Of a DNA stretch of 64,000 nt, positions 9,446-18,352 are shown in pieces; position 1 is the stretch's first letter, and every line of letters starts with the position of its first letter. A model generated the notes under the pieces. That model had not been told where the DNA came from, ran no database searches, and worked only from the letters and a program-made list of their open reading frames with translations. Position numbers and translations under genes: made by a program. Source of the stretch: Luteimonas aquatica (lineage in GTDB: Bacteria > Pseudomonadota > Gammaproteobacteria > Xanthomonadales > Xanthomonadaceae); the NCBI RefSeq assembly GCF_022662575.1, contig NZ_JALBFU010000004.1:1-64000 (forward strand), given 5' to 3'.

Positions 9446-12400
9446 GCCGGCGCTCCCGCGAGCAAGGCTTCGGCGGCGTCGACCAGGGCGCGCGGCAGTT
9501 CGGGGACGAACACGCCCTGCGTGGGATCGCGGGCATCGAGCCCGCGGCAGAACAGGTAGCGCGCGCCGCCGAAATGGCGCTCGAAGTCGTAGGCCGCGCC
9601 CAGGCGCAGGCGCAGCCAGCGCTGCAGGGCGACGGCGTAGAGCAGCGCCTGCAGGTCGTACTCGCTGGCGCGCATGCGCTCGGCGAGCGCGGCCTGGTCG
9701 TAGGCCGGCAGCAGGTTGGACTTGTAGTCGAGTACGTGGACGCGTTCGCCGACGCGATAGACCAGGTCGAGCTTGCCGGTCATCAGGCCCGACAGCTGCG
9801 GCCAGGCGCCGAAGTCGTGGCGGTCGGGCAGCAGCCCGTGCGCCTGCGCCAGCCGCAGCAGGTCGCGCGAGGCGGCGCCGCGCAGGGCGAAATGGAATTC
9901 CAGTTCGGACACGCGCGCCGTGGGCGGCAGCTCGCACAGGCGCACGCCCTCCGGCAGGGGCGCGTTGAGGGTGCGCGCGACCAGCGGCGCCAGTGCGCGC
10001 AGGCCGGCCTCGAATTCGGGCTCGCGGTAATGCTGGCTGCGCAGCGCCTCGAGCAGCGGCGCCCGCTGTTCGTCCGGCACGGGATCGCCGTCGAGATCGC
10101 GCCAGGCGGCGAACTCCACGTGTTCCAGCGCATGGTGCAGGGCGTTGCCGAAGCGCGTGCCGCCCCAGCGTGCGTCGGCGCCGGCCGGTGCCTCGCCGCC
10201 CCGGCGCGGCGGTTCGAGATCGTCGGCGGGCGTCTCCTCGGCCAGCGCGTGCGCGCCCTGGGCCTTGTGCTGGTGCAGCTGGCTGAAGCTATGGATCCAC
10301 CAGTCGCGCTGCAGCCGGCGCGCGGCGATGCGCGCCGGCGGCACCGCGGCGGAGGCGGCGGGCGGCAGGCGGCGCGGCATCGCGTCCGGCAGGCCGGCCG
10401 TCTCTTCCAGCAGATCGCCGAGCGCCGCGCGCAGCGTGGGCGAAGGCGCCGGACCCTGCAGCAGCCGCGCCAACGCGGTATCGGCGTGGTCGGCGAGCGC
10501 GCCGCCGCACAGCCACAGGGCATCGCGCGCACGGGTCAGGCCGACGTAGAGCAGGCGCATGTCCTCGGCGCGGTCCTCCTCGACGTGGCGCGCGACCGCT
10601 TCGCTCCAGGGCGGCGCGCCGGGATAGGCCTGCTCGGTCTTCCATTGCCGCACGCGGCCGCCCTCGTGCGCGTACACGGCCACCTTGAGGTTGCGCTGCG
10701 GATCGCGGCCGATGCCGGCGAAGGGCAGGAACACCAGCGGGTATTCCAGGCCCTTGCTCTTGTGCAGGGTGAGGATGTGCACGCGGCCGGCGTCGGACTC
10801 CAGGCGCGGCTGCTGCGCTTCCTTGTCGGGCTCGGCATCGGCCATGGCGCCGCGCAGCCAGTCGAGCTGGCCCTGCGTGCCGAGCTTGCGGCTGCCGGCC
10901 TCCTGCAGCAGTTCGCCCAGCTGCAGGAAATTGGTCACACGGCGCTCGCCGTCGGCCTCGCCGAGCAGGCGCGGCGCCTGTTCGGCGACCACCTGCGCGA
11001 GCAGCGCCTGCGGCCCGTGGCGTTCCCAACGCGTGCGCCAATCCTCGAAGCGCTGCTGCCAGGCGCGCAGCGCCGCGCCAGCGCCGACGCCGGCCTCCTC
11101 GCGATCCAGCGCATCGATGCGGGCCGCGTCGCAGCCGAGCAGGCGCGTGGCCAGCGCCGCGCGCAGGCGGCGGTCGTCGCGGCCGCCGCGCAGGGCCAGC
11201 AGCAGGGTCAGCAGTTCGCCGGCCTCCTCGGTCTGGAACAGGCTGATGCGCCCGCTCGCCACCGCCGGTACGCCGCGCCGCGCCAGCGCGTGGCGCACCG
11301 CCTCGGCTTCGCGATGGGTGCGGACCAGGACCGCGCAGTCGCGCGGTTCGAGCGGACGCGGCGCCGCATCCGCGCCCGTTCCGGCATCGCGGCGCAGCAG
11401 GCGCCCTGCGCGCGCGCACTGCAAACGGTCGCGGATCGCATCCGCGCACAGGGCGGCGGCGATGCGGATCGCATCGTCCTTGTTCCAGTCCTTGCCGTCC
11501 TCGCGCGGCGGCACGCGATGGAACCCCAGCGCCGGCGCCGGCCGGCCGTCCAGGCGCAGATCGCCGTCGTCCACGCCGCCGCCCGGCGCGACCGGTTCGA
11601 AGGCGATGTCCTCGCCCAGCGCGCCGGGCGGCGCGTCGGCGAACAACGCCTCGACGGCCCGCAGCACGGCCGGACGCGAGCGGAAGTTGCGCCGCAGCGA
11701 CTGCGTCTGCTCGGCGCCGGCCTTCGCGCGCAGATAGGTGTGCACGTCGCCGCCGCGGAAGCGGTAGATCGCCTGCTTGGGATCGCCGACGAGCACGAGC
11801 CCCCCGCCTTCCCCGCCGAACAGCGCTTCGAAGATCGCCCATTGCCGGGCGTCGGTGTCCTGGAACTCGTCCACCAGCACCAGCGGAAACTGCGCGCGCA
11901 ACGCCGCCGCCAGCGGCGGGCCGATGTCCTCGTCCACGGCCGCGTCGTGGACGGCGCCGATCAGGTCGTCGAAGTCGCGCAGGTTGAAGGCCGTCTTGTG
12001 CGCGGCATCGCGCCGCACGGCGTCGGCGCGCAGCGCGTGCAGGCGACGCAGGTCGCAGGCCTCCTGCCAGGCGGGCAGCGCCGCCTGCGCCTGGCAGAAC
12101 GCCGCGATGTGCGCGAACAGCGGCGATTGCGGCGTGCGTCCCTGGCCTTTCTGGCTGGTGCCGGCCTCAAGCGCCGGCGGCGCGTACTTGGCGAGCTTGT
12201 CGTGCAGCTGCGCCGGCGGCGAGTCAGGCGCGTGCATCGCCAGCCAGCGCCACAGCGCCTCCACGTGCGCGGGCTTGTACTGGTTGTTGTGAAGAACCTT
12301 GTCGGCGATGGCCTGCAGCAGGCTATCGCGCGCGGCCTCGCCCTGGTCGTCGAAAACCGCGCGCAGCGCGCGCCAGCAGGCCGCGATCGCCGGGCGCGGG

Positions 12401-13077
12401 TCGTCCGGCGGCGGCGGTGCCGGCGGCAGCAGCGGCTCGGGCGCGAGCAGGGTGTCGATGGCGGCGGCCAGGCCGGCAAGATCGCCGAAGCGGCGGCGCA
12501 GGAAGGCGTTGTCGTCCGCGATCTCCTCGTCCGGGCGCTGGCGGTCCGGGCGGGCCTGCGACCAGGCCCGCCACAGCTCCACCGACAGCCGCAGGCGCGC
12601 GGCCGCATCGCGTGCCTCCACCTCGGCCGCCAGGAGCGGCTGCGCGGTTTCCAGCGCGTGCTCGGCGAGGACGCGCTGGCAGAAGCCGTGGATGGTGGAG
12701 ATGGCGGCCAGGTCGAGGTCGCGCGCCGCGCGCGCCAGACGCCGGCGCAGCGCCGGCGCGGACTCGCCGCGCTCGATCGCCGCGCGCAGCAGCGCACGCA
12801 GCTGCGCGGTCTCCGCGTCGTCGCCGGCGCCGTGCTCGTCCTCGCGCCATTGCGCCGCCAAGGCCTGCGCCCGCTCCAGGCGCCGGCGCACGCGCGCGCG
12901 CAGCTCCTGCGTGGCGGCGACGGTGTAGGTGACGGCCAGGATCTGCGGCACGCGCAGGCGCCGCTCGATCACCGCGCGCACGAACAACCCGGCCAGCGCA
13001 TAGGTCTTGCCGGTGCCGGCGCTGGCCTCGATCAGGCTGCGCGCGTCCAGGCGCGTGTCGAAAACGGCCTCGCTCAC
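9442..13077 (-). CDS. recB: Exodeoxyribonuclease V subunit beta (RecB helicase/nuclease)
   Basis: 1211 residues, the usual RecB length. It is a UvrD-type 3'-5' helicase plus nuclease. Motifs: Walker A EASAGTGKT at 17-25, ISTIHGFCQRVL, Walker B LVDEFQDTD near 404, LVGDPKQAIYRFRGGDV, LTLHKSKGLEYPLVFLPF, RLLYVGLTRARD, and the C-terminal nuclease signature GKLDLVYR..VHVLDYKSN near 1117. The GTG start at 13077 overlaps the recC stop (GTGA), which fixes it; the open frame continues upstream through recC in the wrong phase for another 1190 codons. In the enterobacterial model this subunit loads RecA after Chi recognition. Confidence 0.95.
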   Translation of the reverse strand: MSEAVFDTRLDARSLIEASAGTGKTYALAGLFVRAVIERRLRVPQILAVTYTVAATQELRARVRRRLERAQALAAQWREDEHGAGDDAETAQLRALLRAAIERGESAPALRRRLARAARDLDLAAISTIHGFCQRVLAEHALETAQPLLAAEVEARDAAARLRLSVELWRAWSQARPDRQRPDEEIADDNAFLRRRFGDLAGLAAAIDTLLAPEPLLPPAPPPPDDPRPAIAACWRALRAVFDDQGEAARDSLLQAIADKVLHNNQYKPAHVEALWRWLAMHAPDSPPAQLHDKLAKYAPPALEAGTSQKGQGRTPQSPLFAHIAAFCQAQAALPAWQEACDLRRLHALRADAVRRDAAHKTAFNLRDFDDLIGAVHDAAVDEDIGPPLAAALRAQFPLVLVDEFQDTDARQWAIFEALFGGEGGGLVLVGDPKQAIYRFRGGDVHTYLRAKAGAEQTQSLRRNFRSRPAVLRAVEALFADAPPGALGEDIAFEPVAPGGGVDDGDLRLDGRPAPALGFHRVPPREDGKDWNKDDAIRIAAALCADAIRDRLQCARAGRLLRRDAGTGADAAPRPLEPRDCAVLVRTHREAEAVRHALARRGVPAVASGRISLFQTEEAGELLTLLLALRGGRDDRRLRAALATRLLGCDAARIDALDREEAGVGAGAALRAWQQRFEDWRTRWERHGPQALLAQVVAEQAPRLLGEADGERRVTNFLQLGELLQEAGSRKLGTQGQLDWLRGAMADAEPDKEAQQPRLESDAGRVHILTLHKSKGLEYPLVFLPFAGIGRDPQRNLKVAVYAHEGGRVRQWKTEQAYPGAPPWSEAVARHVEEDRAEDMRLLYVGLTRARDALWLCGGALADHADTALARLLQGPAPSPTLRAALGDLLEETAGLPDAMPRRLPPAASAAVPPARIAARRLQRDWWIHSFSQLHQHKAQGAHALAEETPADDLEPPRRGGEAPAGADARWGGTRFGNALHHALEHVEFAAWRDLDGDPVPDEQRAPLLEALRSQHYREPEFEAGLRALAPLVARTLNAPLPEGVRLCELPPTARVSELEFHFALRGAASRDLLRLAQAHGLLPDRHDFGAWPQLSGLMTGKLDLVYRVGERVHVLDYKSNLLPAYDQAALAERMRASEYDLQALLYAVALQRWLRLRLGAAYDFERHFGGARYLFCRGLDARDPTQGVFVPELPRALVDAAEALLAGAPA

Positions 13078-16000
13078 GGCAGCGCCTCCACGCCGGCGCT
13101 GTCGCCGTCGATCAGGGCGCCGAAGAGCGCGCGCGAAATCCCGACGAAGGCCTGCAGCGCCTGCGCATCGGCGTCGGCGAACGGGTCGCGGCCGCGCAAC
13201 GCCAGCTGCGTGGCGGCATCGGCCTCGCCGGGGATGCCGAAGCCGTTGCCCAGCCATTGCGCCCGGGCCGCGTTCAATCCCGCCGCCTCGTCCCTGGCAC
13301 CGTAGAAGGCATAGCCGCTCTTGGGCAGGAACGGCAGCGGCGCGCGCAGCATGCGGGCGCGCAAGGCCAGCAGCGCCCGCAGCGTGCGCGCCGCCTGCTT
13401 CGGTTCCGGCATCGGCAGCGGCGCGACCCGCGGGCCTTCGCCCTTGCCGGCGATGGCCAGTTCGAACACCTGCGCCGGTTCGGGCAGGCAGGCCGCCGCC
13501 AGCGCGTCGAGACGGTGGCGCAGCACGTGGGCGCCGTGCAGTCCGCCGGGATTGAGCGCGGCACGCAGGAAGCCTTGCGGATGGCGGCCCGCCAGGCTGC
13601 CGCGCAGGCGCGCGGCGCCGTCCGCGCCGAGCGCCCATTGCGGCTGCGCGAAGCGCGCCGTCTCGCCCGCGCCGGAGAACCCCGCCGCCAGCGCCGCCTC
13701 GGCGAACGGGCGCACCGCCTCGATCAGCAGGGCCAGCGTGGCCAGGCCGTCGGCGCCCGGGGCCAGGCGCGCACGCGCCACCAGGGCGGCGTGCAGCGAG
13801 GCCGGATCCGGCGCCGCGCCCGCGTGCAGCCAGTGCTCGAAGATGCCCTGGCGCAGGGCATGCTGCTGCAGCGCGTCGGGCAGGCCGAGCGGTTCGTGTT
13901 CCAGCAACGGCGGCACGTCTTCCGCCAGGCGCAGGCCGAGCCCTTCGCGCAGATAGGCCGCCTGCGGACGCGCCAGCGCGCGGCGCAATTGTTCGAGATC
14001 GATCTCGTCGCGCGCCTCTTGCAGGCTCGCGCGCGGCAGCACGCCGTCGGCGAACACCGGCGTGCGCGTCGAAGCGCCCTCCACGGCCTCGTCCTCGACC
14101 GCGGCGATGCGCCAGCGCGCGTCGAAGCTGAAGCGGCGCCGATCGCCTTCGCGCTCGTCCACGTGCGCGGCGCCGAAGGCGGCCGGCGAGAACGGCTGCA
14201 GGGCGTGGCGCACGACCAGTTCGCGCCTGACCGCATCGGCGGGGCCGGCGTGGTAGCGCGCGGCGGTCTCCAGCAGTTCGTCCACCAGCGTCGAGGGTTC
14301 GCGCGCGCTGCCGTCGCGTGCGTCGAAGCCGACCCAGCTCAGGTAGAACACGCGCGCGGCGGAATTGAACAGCTGCAGGAACAGATAACGGTCGGCATCG
14401 CGCCGCGAGGGATCGCCGACGCGGCGCTGCGGCGTCTCCAATGCCTGCTGGATGCGGTTGAGCGGATCGCGCGTCTCGCGCGCCGGGAACGTGCCGCCAC
14501 TGGCGCCGTCGCCGTCGTCGAGCCCGAGCAGGCAGATCACGCGGAACGGGATCAGCCGCATCGGCACCATGCGCCCGAAGCACACGCCGCCGGAGAGGAA
14601 CGGCGCGCGCGCATCGGCCGCGCCCAGGTCGGCGAGCAGGCGGTCGCGCAGCAGGGCGTGCGCGACCGGCGCGGCGAACTCGGCCTCTTCCGCGCCGGCG
14701 GCGAACGCGGCCACGGCCTGGCGCAGGCGATCCAGGCTGCGGCGGTCGCCGGCGGCCTCGGGCGGCGCATCGTCGGCGCCGAAGACGCCGTCGAGCAGGC
14801 GGTCCAGCCGCGCCGCCCATTCGCGCGGCGAATGCGGGCCGGTCAATGCCGCGGCGGCTTCGCGCAGCAGGGCGACCAGGCGCAGGCAGCCGTCCAGCGC
14901 CTGGGTCGATTGCCCTTCCAGCGCCGGCCAGGGCGCGACGCCGGCGATCTCCTCCTGCTCGTCGGCGGCGTAGCCGAGCAGCAGGCGCTCGAGCGCGAAC
15001 TGCAGGGTGTAGGCGGCCTCGTCGGCCGCACCGGCGCGCGCGCGGTCGGCGCCGTCCAGCGCCCAGCGCGCGCCGGCCGCCTCCAGCCAGACCTGCAGGC
15101 TGGCGCGCGCGCCGTCGTCGAGGTCGAAGCGCCGCGCGATCGCCGGCACCGCGAGCAGATCGAGCAGGTCGGCCAGGCGCAGCGGCCGCAACGGCAGATC
15201 GAGCAGGCGCAGGAACGCCTCGGCCAGCGGTTCGCCGGCCAGCGGACTGGTGTCGGCGATGGTGTAGGGCAGCTCGCGCGCGGTGCCGAGCGCGCCGCCG
15301 AACACGGCCTCGATGTGCGGCGCGTAGGCGTCGATGTCCGGCGCCAGCACGGCGATGTCGCGCGGATCCAGGCGCGGCATGCCTTCCTCGGCCGGCGCCT
15401 CGAGCAGCGCGCGCAGCTGGTCGTGCAGCACCTGCACCTCGCGCAGCCGCGTGTGGCAGGCGTGGAACTGCAGGCTGGCGTCGCCGCGCGCCACGTGCGT
15501 GCGCGGCCAGCGGGCATCGGCGTTCTCGAGCAGCGGCGCGCGGTTGTCGAGCACGTCGGCCTGCATGCGTCCGAGCAGGGTCGCGTGCGACGGCTCGACG
15601 AAGGCCTGCGCCTCGTAGCGCGCGCGCACCGTCTCGCCGCCGCCGAGCGCGGCGATGAAGTCGCGCTCGGCCTGCCCCCAGGCGGCCAGCAGCGGGTTGT
15701 GGCGGTCGGCGTCGGCTTCCGCGCCATGCGCGTCGAGACGGTGCGCATCGAGATCGTCGGACGGCAGATAGGCGTGCGACCAGCGCGCGAGATCGCCCCA
15801 GTAGGCGCGGCTGGGCGTGTGCAGGAAGAAGTCCTGCTCGCCGGCGCGCGCTTGGCTGGCGATCAGCTGCAACACGTCCGGCGAGACGTTCTGGCAGGCG
15901 AACACGAACAGCCGCGGCGGCAGCAGGCGCGGCACGGCGGCGCCCTCGCCGGCATAGCGCTGCAGGTACTCGCCGATGCGGCGCGCGCGATGCGCGCGGC

Positions 16001-16514
16001 CGCGCGCGATGCGGCGCCACAGCTGCGCCTGGGCATCGTCGGCGTCGGCGCCGGCTTCCCAGCGCAGCAGCAGGTCGCGGCGCCAGGCCTGGTACTTCTC
16101 GAAGGTCTCGGCCAGCGCGCAGGCCAGCGACCAGGCCTTGCGGCCGTCGGCGACCAGGCGCGCGTACTCCGCCGGCGGACGCGCGCGCAGTTCGCGCAGC
16201 AGGTGCCAGCGCAGGGCCTCCGGACGCAGGCGCTCGGCCGGCGCGACGCGGCCGAGATTGGCGTCGAGCGCCGCGTCGACGAATTCGCCGGGGGTAAGAA
16301 ACCGCACGTTGGCGCAGATGCCGCTGTGCTCGGCCAGGAACTGCTGCAGCCAGCGCCGCATCGAATACTGCGGCACCAGCACCGTCTCCGGCCGCAGCCA
16401 GTCGCCGTCCGCCGGAGACGCGCGCAGGCGCTCGGCCAGCACAGCGGCCAGCACGTCCAGCGCATTGGAGTGGATCAGGCGGAAGCCGCCGCTGTGGCCG
16501 CGCGATTCGGGCAT
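13074..16514 (-). CDS. recC: Exodeoxyribonuclease V subunit gamma (RecC)
   Basis: 1146 residues. RecC is the scaffold and Chi-scanning subunit of RecBCD. Recognisable blocks are IHSNALDVLAAVLAERL at the start, VLVPQYSMRRWLQQFLAE, RLFVFACQNVSPDVLQLI, a FFLHTPSRAYWGDL segment, DPRDIAVLAPDIDAYAPHIEAVF, the GVCFGRMVPMRLIPFRVICLLGLDDG segment and RYLFLQLFNSAARVFYLSWVG. The start is set at the ATG at 16514 (MPESRG); a GTG two codons earlier is possible, while further upstream the frame is leader DNA. recC is first in the operon and diverges from the corA/mgtC unit. Confidence 0.93.
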   Translation of the reverse strand: MPESRGHSGGFRLIHSNALDVLAAVLAERLRASPADGDWLRPETVLVPQYSMRRWLQQFLAEHSGICANVRFLTPGEFVDAALDANLGRVAPAERLRPEALRWHLLRELRARPPAEYARLVADGRKAWSLACALAETFEKYQAWRRDLLLRWEAGADADDAQAQLWRRIARGRAHRARRIGEYLQRYAGEGAAVPRLLPPRLFVFACQNVSPDVLQLIASQARAGEQDFFLHTPSRAYWGDLARWSHAYLPSDDLDAHRLDAHGAEADADRHNPLLAAWGQAERDFIAALGGGETVRARYEAQAFVEPSHATLLGRMQADVLDNRAPLLENADARWPRTHVARGDASLQFHACHTRLREVQVLHDQLRALLEAPAEEGMPRLDPRDIAVLAPDIDAYAPHIEAVFGGALGTARELPYTIADTSPLAGEPLAEAFLRLLDLPLRPLRLADLLDLLAVPAIARRFDLDDGARASLQVWLEAAGARWALDGADRARAGAADEAAYTLQFALERLLLGYAADEQEEIAGVAPWPALEGQSTQALDGCLRLVALLREAAAALTGPHSPREWAARLDRLLDGVFGADDAPPEAAGDRRSLDRLRQAVAAFAAGAEEAEFAAPVAHALLRDRLLADLGAADARAPFLSGGVCFGRMVPMRLIPFRVICLLGLDDGDGASGGTFPARETRDPLNRIQQALETPQRRVGDPSRRDADRYLFLQLFNSAARVFYLSWVGFDARDGSAREPSTLVDELLETAARYHAGPADAVRRELVVRHALQPFSPAAFGAAHVDEREGDRRRFSFDARWRIAAVEDEAVEGASTRTPVFADGVLPRASLQEARDEIDLEQLRRALARPQAAYLREGLGLRLAEDVPPLLEHEPLGLPDALQQHALRQGIFEHWLHAGAAPDPASLHAALVARARLAPGADGLATLALLIEAVRPFAEAALAAGFSGAGETARFAQPQWALGADGAARLRGSLAGRHPQGFLRAALNPGGLHGAHVLRHRLDALAAACLPEPAQVFELAIAGKGEGPRVAPLPMPEPKQAARTLRALLALRARMLRAPLPFLPKSGYAFYGARDEAAGLNAARAQWLGNGFGIPGEADAATQLALRGRDPFADADAQALQAFVGISRALFGALIDGDSAGVEALP

Positions 16515-16643
16515 CGCCACATGATGCCGGAGACCGGTCGCGCGGCGCGAGACGCAGCCATGCTTGCCGCCGCCCGGCCCGCGTGCGATGCGCGCTGTCG
16601 TGGAACGGCGCGTAAATTTTCGGCAAAACACGTCGCGCGCGGG

Positions 16644-16672
16644 TTGCCCCGGGCGGCATGCGCGCCTATAGT
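16644..16672 (+). promoter_or_regulatory. Predicted sigma-70 promoter of the corA-mgtC operon
   Basis: TTGCCC at 16644-16649 and TATAGT at 16667-16672 are separated by 17 bases. Transcription would start near 16679, giving a leader of about 410 nt before the first gene of the unit at 17091. Confidence 0.6.
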
Positions 16673-16678
16673 GCCGCC

Positions 16679-17090
16679 CCGAATCCCACCCCGCCCAGAG
16701 GGCCACCCACCTTGGACAGTCCCAGTCGATCTCGTTGCCGCCTCTGAGCCGACGGAACCGCTGACCCCAAGGTCGGTCCCGTCCGCTCAGGACGGGGCCG
16801 TATCGCGCGAGCCGACGCTCGCCCGCTGACCCCGACAACTCCGACGTCATCTCCTCGGCTCCCGAGTGGGAGGCCTTCGGCATTTCCGTGTCCCGGAGAA
16901 CGCCGATGTCCTTCCTTCCCGCGCTCGCTCCGCCATCGATGCCATGTGCCGCTTGTGCGCATGCGCCCCGCCGTGCCCGTCGTCCCGACGCGCCGTTGCG
17001 GCGCGTGCGCGTGCCGCCCGCGCGCGGCACGCGATCTCGACGCCCGCCCAGCCCGTCGATGCCGCCCTCTTTCCGCACCGGAGACCTGTC
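16679..17090 (+). ncRNA. Long structured 5' leader, candidate cis-regulatory RNA
   Basis: No convincing gene lies here. The leader contains consecutive short hairpins: GACC/GGTC at 16763-16774, a 10-bp stem at 16775-16784 with 16790-16799, GCGAGC/GCTCGC at 16807-16822 and CTCGG/CCGAG at 16854-16866. It also holds an imperfect direct duplication: GAGCCGACG then CCGCTGACCCC at 16746-16768, and again at 16809-16833. Genes for Mg2+ uptake often sit behind leader RNAs that sense Mg2+, so a regulatory role is plausible, but the sequence did not match a riboswitch class known to me. Short frames inside it (for example from 16905) have no clear support. Confidence 0.45.
16711..16740 (+). promoter_or_regulatory. 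Shared leader element, copy 1
   Basis: CTTGGACAGTCC at 16711-16722, ten variable bases, then CGTTGCCG at 16733-16740. The same two blocks with the same spacing occur at 56279-56308, in both cases starting 38-39 bases after a predicted -10 hexamer. The first block is close to an inverted repeat (TTGGAC-N-GTCCAA, one mismatch here). Function unknown. Confidence 0.5.
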
Positions 17091-17348
17091 ATGAACCGCA
17101 AGCGCGAACGCACGCCGATCAAGAAATCCCGCCTCGAGAACGAGGTGATCCTCGCCGTGGTGATCCTGTACGTGCTGCTGTCGGCAGCGCTGCTGCTGAT
17201 CCACCACGTCCAGCCGGAGGACGCCGCCACCCGGACCTCGTCGACGTCGCCCGCGCACGGGCCTTCCCTCGCCGCGCCCTCCCCATCCGCCGCCACGCAG
17301 CGCGCCGAACGCGTCCGGCCGCGCGCCCCCGCAGGAGACCGCCCATGA
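17091..17348 (+). CDS. Small single-span membrane protein of the corA/mgtC operon
   Basis: 85 residues. A very basic start (MNRKRERTPIKKSRLENE) is followed by one hydrophobic helix at about 19-39 (VILAVVILYVLLSAALLLI) and then a disordered Ser/Thr/Ala/Pro-rich tail. This predicts a cytoplasmic N-terminus and a periplasmic tail. A GGAG site precedes the ATG, and the stop overlaps the start of the CorA-type gene (ATGA), so it is translated as part of that unit. No family was recognised. By position it may modulate the ion transporter or be a leader-type small protein; both are inference. Confidence 0.6.
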   Translation: MNRKRERTPIKKSRLENEVILAVVILYVLLSAALLLIHHVQPEDAATRTSSTSPAHGPSLAAPSPSAATQRAERVRPRAPAGDRP

Positions 17349-18313
17349 TCCGTTCCATCTACCGCGACCCGCACGGGATCCAGACCCGCGCCGGCATCGC
17401 CGCGCTGCCCGCCGAGGGCTTCCTGTGGATCGACGTCGGCCGGGCCGACGAGGCCGCGAGCGCCGAGCTGCGCGCGCGCTACGGCGTGGATCCGCAGCTG
17501 CAGCATTCCAGCGTCCACGAGGACGAGGAATACGTGTACCTGTTCGCCGAGCTGGTGGCGATGAACGAGCAGCGCCTGCCCACCTTCCACAAGGTGGTGT
17601 TCGTGCTCGGCGACCGTCTGCTGGTGACCTTGCACGACAGCGCCGAGTTCACCCCGCTCAACCGCGCCATGCAGCGCCTGGCGCGACGGCCGCAGCAGGC
17701 CACCGACGCCAAGTCGCTGATGCGCATGATCCTGGCCGGCATCAACGACGGCACCAGCCAAGTGATCGAGCAGATCGCCACCTCGCTGGAGGACACCGCC
17801 GACACCATCGCACGGCTGTCGGAGGACGCCGGCGGCGACGGCCGCGAGCTGGGCGTGAGCGACCTCACCGAGACCTTGCTCGGGCTCAACGACAGCGAGG
17901 AGCTGATCTCCAACTGCCTGGAGAGCCAGCTGGCGCTGGCGCGGGTGGTGCGCTACCTCAACGGCGAGGTCGACGGGCGCCGCGAGCCGGACCTGCAGGG
18001 GCTGGTGAAGGAGCTGGTGGCCGACGTCAACGGCGTCAAGGAGCATGCCGCCTTCGAGCACGACAAGGTGCGCTACCTGCAGAACTCGGTGGTGGGCCTG
18101 CTCAACATCAAGCAGAACCAGATCGTGAAGGTGTTCACGGTGATCACCGCGGTGTTCCTGCCGCCGACGCTGGTGGCGACCTTCTACGGCATGAACTTCG
18201 CGGTGATGCCGGAGCTGAGCTGGAAGCACGGCTTCACCATGTCGATCCTGCTCACCTTCGCCGCGGCGCTGCTGCCGCTGATCTACATCAAGCGCAAGGG
18301 CTGGCTGCGCTGA
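17345..18313 (+). CDS. corA: CorA-family magnesium/divalent cation channel
   Basis: 322 residues, normal for CorA. A long cytoplasmic, mostly helical N-terminal domain ends in a stalk helix (VNGVKEHAAFEHDKVRYLQNSVVGLLNIKQNQ). Two C-terminal membrane helices follow, with the selectivity loop between them: ATFYGMNFAVMPELSW contains the GMN motif and the MPEL loop. The basic end KRKGWLR is typical. The channel is a pentamer that admits Mg2+ (or Co2+/Ni2+/Zn2+ in related ZntB-type members, which the sequence alone does not exclude). The start at 17345 overlaps the stop of the preceding small gene. It is followed 39 bases later by the MgtC-type gene, making a divalent-cation or acid/low-Mg2+ survival unit. 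Confidence 0.9.
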   Translation: MIRSIYRDPHGIQTRAGIAALPAEGFLWIDVGRADEAASAELRARYGVDPQLQHSSVHEDEEYVYLFAELVAMNEQRLPTFHKVVFVLGDRLLVTLHDSAEFTPLNRAMQRLARRPQQATDAKSLMRMILAGINDGTSQVIEQIATSLEDTADTIARLSEDAGGDGRELGVSDLTETLLGLNDSEELISNCLESQLALARVVRYLNGEVDGRREPDLQGLVKELVADVNGVKEHAAFEHDKVRYLQNSVVGLLNIKQNQIVKVFTVITAVFLPPTLVATFYGMNFAVMPELSWKHGFTMSILLTFAAALLPLIYIKRKGWLR

Positions 18314-18352
18314 GGCGCGCCGGCCGTTCGGACCGAACCAGGGAATCCCGCC

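Noticed and set aside
13078..16659. RecB as a 2405-residue fusion protein
   Set aside because: The frame is open upstream of the GTG at 13077 only because it runs out of phase through recC; the GTGA overlap gives a normal RecB.
9058..16829. Very long plus-strand open frames opposite recBCD
   Set aside because: Third-position GC bias leaves the antisense frames open; translations are Arg/Gln/Ala-rich without motifs, whereas RecB and RecC motifs are clear on the minus strand.
16679..17090. Known Mg2+ riboswitch (M-box) or yybP-ykoY element
   Set aside because: I could not find the conserved core segments of either class in the leader, so only a generic candidate RNA is reported.
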